From: Pacificoceanicola sp049341065
GTDB taxonomy: Bacteria > Pseudomonadota > Alphaproteobacteria > Rhodobacterales > Rhodobacteraceae
Direction of reading: 5' to 3'
DNA: 64,000 nucleotides
NCBI RefSeq assembly: GCF_049341065.1
Contig: NZ_JBMPIX010000009.1
Span: 1-64,000 of the forward strand
In this document: positions 1 to 7,633 of the stretch, one piece after another
Layout: every line of letters starts with the position of its first letter
How positions within the stretch are numbered: position 1 is the stretch's first letter
Notes under the pieces: generated by a model
What the model was told of the DNA's origin: nothing
The model's input: only the letters and a program-made list of their open reading frames with translations
Databases searched by the model: none
Position numbers and translations under genes: made by a program

Positions 1-29
1 AGGAGGTCCACTGCCTGTCTCGCCGGGAT

Positions 30-2027
30 CTAAGCGGCGTTTAGTTTTTCTGTTTCCTTGCTTTCGGGATCCAGCTTTGCAGCCTGAACTGACAGATCGT
101 GTCCGGTCTTGTGACAGCTTGTGGCGAGTTTCCGAGTTCCAGCAAAGCTGTTCTGGAACTCGCCGACGATTGTGGATGCCTGCTGCACGGCTTCCGTTTG
201 GCGGTTGGAGGAGTGGCCAACCTTGTCCAGATGGTCTTCCAAGCTCGCAATCGCGGTACAGATCAACTCAAATTGCCGTTTCGCACTATCCACCGACTCC
301 CGTCCTGATCGAATGTAGGTGTTGGTCGCAGCCATGAGATCCGCAATGCTGGAGGCCGCCCCCGCTGTGCGCTGAGAAAGATCACGTACCTCGTGGGCGA
401 CGATAGAGAACCCCTTGCCCGCCTCTCCGGCGCGCGCGGCTTCGACGGCAGCGTTCAGTGCCAGAAGGTTCGTTTGAAACGAAATCTCTTCGATCGTGGT
501 GACATAGCCTGCCACCTCCTGCCCGCTTTGCGTGATCTTCTCCACCTCTTCCACGAGGCGGCTCACAAGATCATTGCCTTCCTGAATCAGGCCTGTGGCC
601 TGTTTGACGATGGAAATTGCGTCACGCACCACTTGCGTATTGTCCATGGCAGAACATTTGACGCCGTCTATGAGCTGAACGATGTCGTGCAAAAGATCTG
701 CCTGTTGCTCTTGTCGTTCCGACAATTGCCTTGATATTTCAATTAACTGGACGGATTTCTCCCCGACCAACTGACCTACTTCCGCCAGATGTGCATTGGC
801 TTCGGCGCTGTGGCGCGCCGCTTTTTCCGCCTTTTCCCCTTGGGCTTCTGCGCGCGCCATGGCCTGACGCGCCTCTTCCTCGAGCTTCTGTTGCTGAAGT
901 AGGACCTGCTGAAACGTCCCAATGGCCGCTTTCAATCGCCCAAGTTCATCCTGGGTAGTCCATTCAGGCAGGGCTGCCTCAAACTCGCCCTCGGATACCC
1001 GCTCGATGATGCTCGTCAATTCCGTGACACGCGCGATGACACGTTTGGACAAGAGGCGGTACGCAACACCGCACAGCCCCAATAAGACCACGGCGGCGAA
1101 AGCGAAGACGAGACTGCCGAGCCATCTCAGCCGATCCATATTTGCCAACTCGGCGGCAATGAAAGACTGAACCATGCTTTCAGCCTCGTCGGCTTTCTCA
1201 AGAAAAGCGTCAAAAGCCGCATCATAGGTGGCGTCCCCTTCCGCAGCGGCCTTTGCTCGTGCCAACGTGCGTTCATATCGTGTTACGGCCAGCGACGACA
1301 GATCATCAATCCGTGCGATGATGCCATCGAACAGATCGTCCTGGTTCAGGGCGACAAGAGCGGAACCAGCCGCTTTGAAACTGTCAGTAACTTCGGCGAA
1401 ATCCTCACCGAAATCACCGCCGAGTATTTCCGCGGTGATCAGGTGCCCGTGTGCCAATCGGTATCGTGCTTCTCCGACAGCCACTTGCAGGTCGATATCC
1501 CCGGCGCGCCCGGGGGCGCGGGCAATCCGGGCCAGATCGGCAACGATGGCGTCATACAGCGCATCAAAGCGCTCGTCAGCGTCGCTATCGACGCCCTGCT
1601 GATCGGCGAGCGACGCAAAACGCTCCTCCGTCAGCGTCCAGACGGTTTCGAACTGGGTCAGCGCTTCGGTGATGCGGGCCCGCACCTCGGGCGAATCCGA
1701 CGGATAGAACACGCCCTCCGGCGTTTCGCCGCCTTCGAGCAATGTCATGGCAAATTCCCGTGCGGCTTCAAGGTGGTGCCAAACGTCGTCTGTCGACTCA
1801 GCTCCGTCACCGCCCATGATCTCTTCGGTCAGTACATGGGCATGCAAGGCTTCCAGCTTGATTTCCATGGCCGCATCGACCTGTGGTGCAAGTTCGACAC
1901 CAAGGCGTTTGGTATCCGCCCCAAGCCGAACCAAGAGAACAACGGCCAGAACCAGAACGGCAAGTGTCAGGCCTCCTATTCCGAGGACACCAATGAATAC
2001 CTGACGGGCAACCGAACGTTCAGACAT
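30..2027 (-). CDS. Methyl-accepting chemotaxis protein (chemoreceptor)
   Basis: A 665-residue transmembrane chemoreceptor. A first membrane helix lies at about residues 10-32, followed by a long periplasmic helical sensor region to about 300, a second helix at about 303-325, a HAMP linker and a cytoplasmic coiled coil. The signalling hairpin is recognisable by FQTNLLALNAAVEAARAGE and then GKGFSIVAHEVRDLS, the tip that contacts CheA and CheW. The ligand is unknown. No CheB/CheR-docking pentapeptide is visible at the C-terminus. The start is supported by AAGGTG six bases upstream. It is a lone receptor: no che genes lie in the window. The first 29 bases of the window, after its stop, hold nothing recognisable. 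Confidence 0.93.
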   Translation of the reverse strand: MSERSVARQVFIGVLGIGGLTLAVLVLAVVLLVRLGADTKRLGVELAPQVDAAMEIKLEALHAHVLTEEIMGGDGAESTDDVWHHLEAAREFAMTLLEGGETPEGVFYPSDSPEVRARITEALTQFETVWTLTEERFASLADQQGVDSDADERFDALYDAIVADLARIARAPGRAGDIDLQVAVGEARYRLAHGHLITAEILGGDFGEDFAEVTDSFKAAGSALVALNQDDLFDGIIARIDDLSSLAVTRYERTLARAKAAAEGDATYDAAFDAFLEKADEAESMVQSFIAAELANMDRLRWLGSLVFAFAAVVLLGLCGVAYRLLSKRVIARVTELTSIIERVSEGEFEAALPEWTTQDELGRLKAAIGTFQQVLLQQQKLEEEARQAMARAEAQGEKAEKAARHSAEANAHLAEVGQLVGEKSVQLIEISRQLSERQEQQADLLHDIVQLIDGVKCSAMDNTQVVRDAISIVKQATGLIQEGNDLVSRLVEEVEKITQSGQEVAGYVTTIEEISFQTNLLALNAAVEAARAGEAGKGFSIVAHEVRDLSQRTAGAASSIADLMAATNTYIRSGRESVDSAKRQFELICTAIASLEDHLDKVGHSSNRQTEAVQQASTIVGEFQNSFAGTRKLATSCHKTGHDLSVQAAKLDPESKETEKLNAA

Positions 2028-2223
2028 TGCAGCACCTTTTAAGAAGGACGCCTTCAGAAAGTCTGTTGCGCACTAACATTCAATGAAAGGTCAAAAACCG
2101 AAAGCTTGGCCTTTTCGACAACTTGTGCACAGTTGCGCCGGTGGGCATCACGCATGTTTCCCATTGATCAGCCGATGATTGTGCAGTTGTCTCAGGCGAC
2201 CCAGACCGGGAAGGCAACCCATC

Positions 2224-2811
2224 ATGCGCAGCTTCATGGCACCGAAAGGCAGACGTCTTTTTCAGCCCGGGCAGGATTGCCCGGGGTTTCTGCTACTTGC
2301 GCGCGGCAGTATTCGAGTAACCTTGACGGGGCAGACCGGCCGCACCGTAGTGCTCTATCGCGTCGCGCCGGGGGATGTCTGCCTCCAGACTTTTTCTTGT
2401 CTGGTCAACGATACGCCATATGGTGCCGAAGGGATTGCCGAGACCGATTTGGAGGGCGAGCTGGTGCCGCCAGGCGCATTTCGCGCGCGCATGGCCCAGG
2501 ATGCCGTTTTTCGTGACCGCATCATGGCCTCGGTAGCATTGCGGTTCGCCGAATATCAGCAGTTGGTCGAAGACGTTGCCCTGACCGGCTTTGATGCGCG
2601 CCTGGCCAAGGCCTTGTTGCGCCTGCGCGACGATGCAGGTCTCGTCACTGCAACCCACAACGATCTGGCCACCGAAACGGCGTCTGGCCGAGCCTATGTC
2701 AGTCGCCGACTGGCAGAATTCGCGCGTCGGGGTCTGGTTCGGCAAGATGCTCACGGCGTGCAAGTCCTGAACCTACGTGGCCTTGAGGAGATTTCCAGCG
2801 ACATGCGGTGA
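2224..2811 (+). CDS. Crp/Fnr-family transcriptional regulator
   Basis: About 195 residues: a cyclic-nucleotide-binding-type beta-roll (LFQPGQDCPGFLLLARG; VVLYRVAPGDVC), a dimer helix, then a C-terminal winged helix (LATETASGRAYVSRRLAEFARRGLV). The ATG at 2224 is chosen because GGGAAGG sits nine bases upstream. A TTG at 2179 is possible, but a TGA lies directly before it in frame. With the 2224 start the N-terminus is shorter than in typical Crp/Fnr proteins and has no Fnr-type cysteine cluster ahead of the roll, so direct Fnr-like iron-sulfur sensing is unlikely. The next gene, a small YgaP-like membrane protein, is probably its target or co-transcribed partner. Confidence 0.85.
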   Translation: MRSFMAPKGRRLFQPGQDCPGFLLLARGSIRVTLTGQTGRTVVLYRVAPGDVCLQTFSCLVNDTPYGAEGIAETDLEGELVPPGAFRARMAQDAVFRDRIMASVALRFAEYQQLVEDVALTGFDARLAKALLRLRDDAGLVTATHNDLATETASGRAYVSRRLAEFARRGLVRQDAHGVQVLNLRGLEEISSDMR

Positions 2812-2880
2812 CTCTGTCACCGTCAAGACAGCGCCACCGGGGTATCTTCGGCACAGGATATCAAATCGGAGGATAATCCC

Positions 2881-3072
2881 ATGTCGAAGAATGAAGGAAC
2901 CCTGGATCGTATCTTGCGCGTGATCGTCGGGCTTGGATTGCTGGCGATGGTGTTTGTCGGGCCGCAGACAGCCTGGGGCTGGATCGGTCTTGTACCATTA
3001 TTGACCGGGCTCGTGGGCTATTGCCCCCTGTATGCGGTCCTTGGAATCAAGACCTGCCCGCTAAAGCCCTGA
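2881..3072 (+). CDS. Small YgaP-like membrane protein (DUF2892 type)
   Basis: A 63-residue protein with the N-terminal pattern NEGTLDRILRVIVGLGLLAM and two hydrophobic segments, about residues 12-27 and 33-50. It ends in CPLYAVLGIKTCPLKP with two cysteines. This is the stand-alone form of the membrane domain found at the end of YgaP rhodanese proteins, predicted to sit in the inner membrane as a hairpin. A strong GGAGG site precedes the ATG. It lies 69 bases after the Crp/Fnr gene on the same strand. The exact role is unknown; a link to sulfur or redox stress is inference from relatives. Confidence 0.8.
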   Translation: MSKNEGTLDRILRVIVGLGLLAMVFVGPQTAWGWIGLVPLLTGLVGYCPLYAVLGIKTCPLKP

Positions 3073-3080
3073 CCCCGGGC

Positions 3081-3096
3081 TGGGGCATATGCCCCA
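3081..3096. promoter_or_regulatory. Perfect 16-bp palindrome, candidate operator (copy 1)
   Basis: TGGGGCATATGCCCCA is a perfect palindrome, 78 bases before the GTG of the glycosyltransferase at 3175. It differs from a second perfect palindrome at 7525-7540 only in the one symmetric base pair (C/G against G/C). No T-run follows, so a terminator role for the preceding gene is unlikely. It is most simply the binding site of a dimeric regulator, and the two-component regulator encoded between the two copies is the obvious candidate. Confidence 0.55.
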
Positions 3097-3174
3097 TCAG
3101 CCGCGTTCGAGCCAGTCGATTGATCGGTCCTTGCGGGGCAATCCTTGTCCGACCACAGAAAAGGACAAGACAAG

Positions 3175-4164
3175 GTGACCGACGCCGCATCACCCGGACA
3201 TATCGGCTTTTTCGCGTCAGCGCGGTCCGGGCTGGGGCATCTGCAGCGTGTTGGCAACATCGCCTCGGCGCTGCGGCGCCAAGGCTTTGCCGGGCGTTTG
3301 AGCCTGTTGTGCAACGCCGATGTACAAGGATTGTCGACCATCGCAGCGCGCGCATTGGACAATATCCTCGTTCTGGAACGCGATGACATGGCAACCGAGG
3401 CGCGTCGCATCTGCGTCTCGCTGGCCGTTTCCGACATGATGGTGGTGCCGGGGCTTGCCAAGGTCGGGTCGCGGCAAGTCCTGATCCTGCGGGAAACGCC
3501 TGACGACCGGCTTGGAGCATTCGCACTGGGACCTGCGGCGTGGGACATGGTTCTGGTTCCGAACCCCGCCAGCCATTGGGCGCCTGACCTGCCAGCCGAC
3601 TTTGCGAAAGAGGTCGTGCGAGTCGGCTGGATCGTGCGGCAGACAGGCCGCCGCGGCCCGCTGGACAAATCGGCAGGGATCATCCTTGCGACGGGCGGAG
3701 GAGGCACCCGGGACACGCGTGATCGGCTCTATCCGGTACTCTCGCGCATTCTGGATCGGGCGCGCAAGCAGGTCACGATGGCCGTGACACAGGCTTTGGG
3801 GCCGCGCGCGGTCGGTCAGGCTTTGTCCGAGGTCGACAGGGTGATCGACCCTGGCAGTGGATTGAATGACGTCTTTCGGTGCGCCGATATCGTGATCTCC
3901 ACGGCTGGTTACAACTCGGTGCTGGAACTGGCCGGGACGGACACGCCGACACTTCTGACAGCCATCCCGCGCAGCTACGACGACCAGCAGGCCCGCGTGC
4001 GCCATTGGGGGCCGCTCTTGGGGCACGGGCTGGATCCGGAAGGCGAGGACGCGGCGGCGGACTGGCTGATCGACCAGGTCAGGCACCCGCGACGCCGGTC
4101 ACCCGTCGATCTGGGGGCAGATGGCGCCGCTGGGGCAGCAGCCATTCTGGCGCGCCTCAAATGA
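3175..4164 (+). CDS. MurG-like (GT-B fold) glycosyltransferase
   Basis: 329 residues. The N-terminal domain has SARSGLGHLQRVGNIASALR, the glycine-rich acceptor-side loop of GT28/COG4671-type enzymes. The C-terminal domain has ATGGGGTRDTRD and ADIVISTAGYNSVLELAG, the nucleotide-sugar-binding region. It shares the GYNS motif with the receiver-fused transferase at 7634, so the two may act in the same pathway. The GTG start at 3175 is preferred because AAGGA lies nine bases upstream; a TTG at 3145 is the alternative. Its stop overlaps the next gene (ATGA). Donor and acceptor are unknown. No membrane segments are seen, so it is probably cytoplasmic or membrane-associated. Confidence 0.75.
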   Translation: MTDAASPGHIGFFASARSGLGHLQRVGNIASALRRQGFAGRLSLLCNADVQGLSTIAARALDNILVLERDDMATEARRICVSLAVSDMMVVPGLAKVGSRQVLILRETPDDRLGAFALGPAAWDMVLVPNPASHWAPDLPADFAKEVVRVGWIVRQTGRRGPLDKSAGIILATGGGGTRDTRDRLYPVLSRILDRARKQVTMAVTQALGPRAVGQALSEVDRVIDPGSGLNDVFRCADIVISTAGYNSVLELAGTDTPTLLTAIPRSYDDQQARVRHWGPLLGHGLDPEGEDAAADWLIDQVRHPRRRSPVDLGADGAAGAAAILARLK

Positions 4165-4889
4165 GCAGCTTCATCAAGACCTTTGCGGATGCGGCGCAGG
4201 CGACCGAGGCAGCCCGCCGCTCCATGGACTTACGGCAGCAATCGGTCATAACGCCGCCCGCATACGCCAACGGCCAGACCGTCGTATTCGCGGGGATCGC
4301 GGGCTGTTCCGGATTGCCGCTGACGCAGCGCCCAATTGACGATTGGCTTGCACCATTGATCCCGCTGCACACCAGTGTGCTGGACGGCCTCTCCCCGTTC
4401 GATCCGATGCTGCGGATCTCGCCACGGTTAGACCTTTTGACCAATCCGTCCCTTCGCGCGGCTTTGCATCGCCTCGCACAGGCCTCGCCCCGAGGTGGCT
4501 CAGTGATCCATGGAGACTTCCACCTGGGCCAGGTCATCGCCGCCCAGGATGGCGTCGCGTGGCTGATCGACCTCGACGATCTGGCCATCGGTCCGGTCGA
4601 AGCGGATATTGGGAACCTGATCGCCAACCTGGCCACGCAAGACGATCTTCCGGGGCCATTCGCAGTCCGTTTGGAACACTGGCGGCAGGCGGTTCAAGGC
4701 GAATGGTTCCGGCTGGACCAGACCGCCAACCCAACGTGGGTCGAACATTTCGCCGCGCTGGCCCTGATCCGGCGTCATCTGAAACTACGGGAACAAGCAC
4801 GTCGCGATTTCGAGGCAGACATCGCAGCGTGGATCACTCCCGATGCATGTCGAACTTCTCCATTCGGTAACGCAGCGTATCCCGACTGA
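4161..4889 (+). CDS. APH-fold phosphotransferase (small, 242 aa)
   Basis: The C-lobe of an aminoglycoside-phosphotransferase/choline-kinase-type enzyme is clear. IHGDFHLGQ has the catalytic Asp near residue 119, with His 121 and Gln 124 of the loop, followed by WLIDLDDLAIGP with metal-binding Asp near 137-139. The N-lobe is very short (under about 60 residues before the first helix of the C-lobe) and no clear ATP-binding Lys can be picked, so the protein may be minimal or partly degenerate. The ATG overlaps the stop of the glycosyltransferase. Its last 56 bases overlap the end of the convergent response regulator gene. By context the likely substrate is a sugar or glycan intermediate, not an antibiotic (inference). 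Confidence 0.72.
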   Translation: MSSFIKTFADAAQATEAARRSMDLRQQSVITPPAYANGQTVVFAGIAGCSGLPLTQRPIDDWLAPLIPLHTSVLDGLSPFDPMLRISPRLDLLTNPSLRAALHRLAQASPRGGSVIHGDFHLGQVIAAQDGVAWLIDLDDLAIGPVEADIGNLIANLATQDDLPGPFAVRLEHWRQAVQGEWFRLDQTANPTWVEHFAALALIRRHLKLREQARRDFEADIAAWITPDACRTSPFGNAAYPD

Positions 4890-6067
4890 TCCCGAGCATC
4901 TGTGCCGCGCGCGAGACATTGCCCCCGGTGCGATGCAGCGCCTTTCGGATCGCACCCTGTTCGAGCTCGCTCAGTGTTGGCAGCGGCGTGTCTTCCAGCG
5001 CCCCCAAAGCTGAGGCGGGGCGGATATGTGCCGCGTCGATCAGGTCGTCATCGCGCATCAGCATGGCGCGTTCGACGCAGTTGACCAATTCAGCGACATT
5101 CCCAGGCCAGTCATGTTCCAGCAAGGCGGCGCGCGCATTGGCGGCAAAACGTGGGCGGGCCTGTCCAGCGGCGCGGGCAAGGCGCCGTGCGACGACCTCG
5201 GCAATAGGCAGAATGTCGGCCGTGCGCTCGATCAAGGCAGGGACGTCGATCCAGCCGACCTGCAGACGGAGCAGAAGGTCCGGCAGGAAAGCATCGCCCC
5301 CGGCAAGATGGTTTTCCGTCGTGGCGATCAGCGACGGCGGGTTCGACGAACGGTCCAGCAGGCGCAACAGGCTGGCCTGTGCCACCCCGTCAAGCTGGCA
5401 GACCCGACGCAAGAGCAAGCTGCCACCCTCGGCCTGACGGACAGCCTCGGTCAGATGCGCGGTTGCGCCATCATCCAACAGGAAACAATCCACGCGTATC
5501 ATTGGGCCCGGCTCTGGCACGCTTTCGTGCAAAGCCGTGGCCACCAGCCCCTTGCCGCAGCCCCGTGGTCCGACGATCAACACACCCGGTCGGGTTGCGC
5601 CCGTGGCCGCGGCCGCCAGCCGCGTGACCTGCTTGCGCAGCGAATTGGCCGCAGAGGAGCGCCCGACGATCCGATCGACGCCCGTAGCATCCAGACCCGG
5701 TGCCATATCCGCCAACATCAGCTCTGATGCGATGGCCGCGATCGAGGCCAGCGGCGCGGGCTTTGTCAGGAAATCGCGCGCGCCCGCCTTCATTGCCTGA
5801 ACCGCGACCGAAACATCGCCATGGCCCGTCATCATCACGACCTGCGCCCGGTCGCCGACCCTGCGCATCCAGCGCAGAAGATCCAGCCCGTCATCTTCGT
5901 TCAGCTTGTAATCGAGGATCACCAACCGAGGCGTCTGTCGCTCGAACATCGTCTTTGCCGAAGCCGCATCGACGGTAAAAGCGCGCGGAAAATCCACGCC
6001 GTTCCAGAAACGCGACGATGGATTTCGCCAGCACGGTTTCGTCTTCGACAACCAGAATATCGCTCAT
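4834..6067 (-). pseudogene. NtrC-shaped response regulator with apparent frameshift; GAFTGA absent
   Basis: Reading from the ATG at 6067 gives MSDILVVEDETVLAKSIVAF, a perfect receiver start, three bases after the kinase gene. The frame is then lost near the A4 run at 5989-5992 (T4 in the sense strand). Removing one base rejoins it to the rest of the receiver (LVILDYKL with the phospho-Asp near 52, MMTGHGD, FLTKP) and gives a 410-residue protein. The middle domain keeps an AAA+ Walker A (GPRGCGKG) but has no GAFTGA loop, and the Walker B acidic pair is replaced (LLLRRV). The C-terminus is a Fis-type helix-turn-helix (GGNVSRAAQMLGISRDTLRYRM). It would bind DNA but should not activate sigma-54 polymerase. 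The frameshift may be real or a homopolymer sequencing error; translation from an internal start would lose part of the receiver. Confidence 0.8.
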
Positions 6068-6070
6068 CTC

Positions 6071-7444
6071 TCAGGCCCTCGCTGGCAAGATCAAAGTTGC
6101 TTCGACACCGCGCTCGGCACCGTTGCGCAGATCGAGCGAGCCTCCCAGCCGCTCGGCGATGCGACGGCCAAGGGCCAAGCCGACTCCAAGCCCGGCAGCC
6201 TTGGACGTCTGGAAGGGTTTGAAAAGGGTCTGCAATTGCGCTTCGCTCAGGCCAGGACCGCTGTCGGCCACGGTCAGCGCGATGCGACGACCCGGCGCCG
6301 GCGCCCATCCGATCCGGATCGTGCCGCCTTCCGTCATCGCCTCGATGGCATTCGACAGGATCGTGTTCAGAACTTGCTCGATTTCGTTCGACCCGCCTTT
6401 GGCCACCGAGTTGCCTTCGCTGCCGACTAATTCGACGGCAATCCTGCGCTTGCGCAGTTGCGCGTCGAAATTGCGCAGGCTGCGCTGAACGATGACGTCC
6501 ACATGCGCCGTGTCACCCGCCCCGCCCGGATCGGACCGTGTCCGCACGAGGAACGATCTGATCCAGGCCTCCAGCCGGTCGACCTGATCTACGATATCCT
6601 GCACCGTGTCGCGGCTGTGATCCGGCAAGTCGTCCTCGTCCATCAACTCTGCACAGGACCGGATCGCCGCCAGCGGGTTGCGCAGGCCATGGGCCACGGC
6701 AGAAGCCATCTCGCCCACCACCGCCAGACGTTCGGCCTCGACCAGCCGCGCCTCTTGCCTGCGCAGAATGCGGGTCGCATAGAGCACGACCAAAAGCAGG
6801 CCGAGAAACAGGATGATCCCCGCGACGAACGCCCCGATGCGGGCAAGCCGCACGGTCCCGTGGATCGCCGCCAGCAAGCTTACGGGAGCCTTATAGACCT
6901 CGACCGCGCCGACGACGAAACTGCCGTCGGCTGACCAGATGGGAATGTAATATTCGATGAATTCCTCTACATCGTCGGGCAAACCGACATGTTCCTCTTT
7001 TTCACCACGGTCGACCACGACGACTTCGGGATGCAATTCGCCGCGCATCGCAGCTTCGAGTTCGTGATTGTCATCGAAGGTCCGCCCCACCAGTTCCTTG
7101 TCGCTGGACCACAGCACTTCTCCATCAAAGCTATAGACATTGGCGCGGAACACATCGGGCAGGCGTGAGACATGTACGATGAGTTCCTTGGTGTCGGCGA
7201 CGTTGTCGCCTTCGGCCGGTTCCCCGAGGAAATAGCCGTTGGCGTTTTCGACCCGGACGATGGAGTTCAGGAACTCCATCGAGACCTGTGCGTCGCGCAG
7301 CATCATCTGGCTGGTCATGTAGCTGGCCAGGTAGGTCGACAGGATCGCCGTCGTGGCAAAGATCGCCGTCAGGCTCGTGACCACGAACATGACGAGAACC
7401 CGAAAGTAGTGCGGGGAATCGCGAAGCGACAATGTGCCGGGCAT
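6071..7444 (-). CDS. Membrane sensor histidine kinase
   Basis: 457 residues: membrane helix at about 16-40, an extracytoplasmic PDC/Cache-like sensor of about 160 residues (VYSFDGEVLWSSD), second helix at about 202-224, then a HisKA domain with H252 in AVAHGLRNPLAAIRS and a complete HATPase (N box NTILSNAIEAM, G1 DSGPGL, F box LFKPFQTSK, G2 GLGVGLAL). The H-box reads HGLRNPL instead of HEIRNPL, a variant that lacks the usual acidic residue next to the His. The response regulator gene starts three bases after its stop, so the two form an operon. It is divergent from the receiver-glycosyltransferase gene at 7634 across a 189-bp region holding palindrome copy 2. Confidence 0.88.
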   Translation of the reverse strand: MPGTLSLRDSPHYFRVLVMFVVTSLTAIFATTAILSTYLASYMTSQMMLRDAQVSMEFLNSIVRVENANGYFLGEPAEGDNVADTKELIVHVSRLPDVFRANVYSFDGEVLWSSDKELVGRTFDDNHELEAAMRGELHPEVVVVDRGEKEEHVGLPDDVEEFIEYYIPIWSADGSFVVGAVEVYKAPVSLLAAIHGTVRLARIGAFVAGIILFLGLLLVVLYATRILRRQEARLVEAERLAVVGEMASAVAHGLRNPLAAIRSCAELMDEDDLPDHSRDTVQDIVDQVDRLEAWIRSFLVRTRSDPGGAGDTAHVDVIVQRSLRNFDAQLRKRRIAVELVGSEGNSVAKGGSNEIEQVLNTILSNAIEAMTEGGTIRIGWAPAPGRRIALTVADSGPGLSEAQLQTLFKPFQTSKAAGLGVGLALGRRIAERLGGSLDLRNGAERGVEATLILPARA

Positions 7445-7524
7445 ATGGGTCTCTCATGCTAACAACTTTGCCGAGCCTATGCCGCCGGGGACCTGCGCGG
7501 CAATCCGCCTGCGCGTGGAATCGG

Positions 7525-7540
7525 TGGGGGATATCCCCCA
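7525..7540. promoter_or_regulatory. Perfect 16-bp palindrome, candidate operator (copy 2)
   Basis: TGGGGGATATCCCCCA is a perfect palindrome in the divergent region, 80 bases from the kinase start and 93 bases from the receiver-glycosyltransferase start. It matches copy 1 at 3081-3096 at 14 of 16 positions. Its placement could control both divergent units. Confidence 0.55.
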
Positions 7541-7569
7541 AACTTGCTGCGGCAAATCCCCCAAGCTTC
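7533..7569. promoter_or_regulatory. Direct repeat ATCCCCCAA-rCTT, 23 bp apart
   Basis: ATCCCCCAAACTT (from 7533, the right arm of the palindrome plus flank) recurs as ATCCCCCAAGCTT (from 7556). The 23-bp spacing is about two helical turns. This resembles a strong site plus an extra half-site for cooperative binding of a dimeric regulator. It is pattern evidence only. Confidence 0.4.
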
Positions 7570-7633
7570 GCAGTCCGCCTCGTCGCCATGAATGTTGCCA
7601 TGCGCCAGACTGGCAGCAACCAAGGAGGCCCCC

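Noticed and set aside
2160..2182. Possible Fnr box (TTGATCAGCCGATG) upstream of the Crp/Fnr gene
   Set aside because: Only the left half matches; the right half should read ATCAA and does not.
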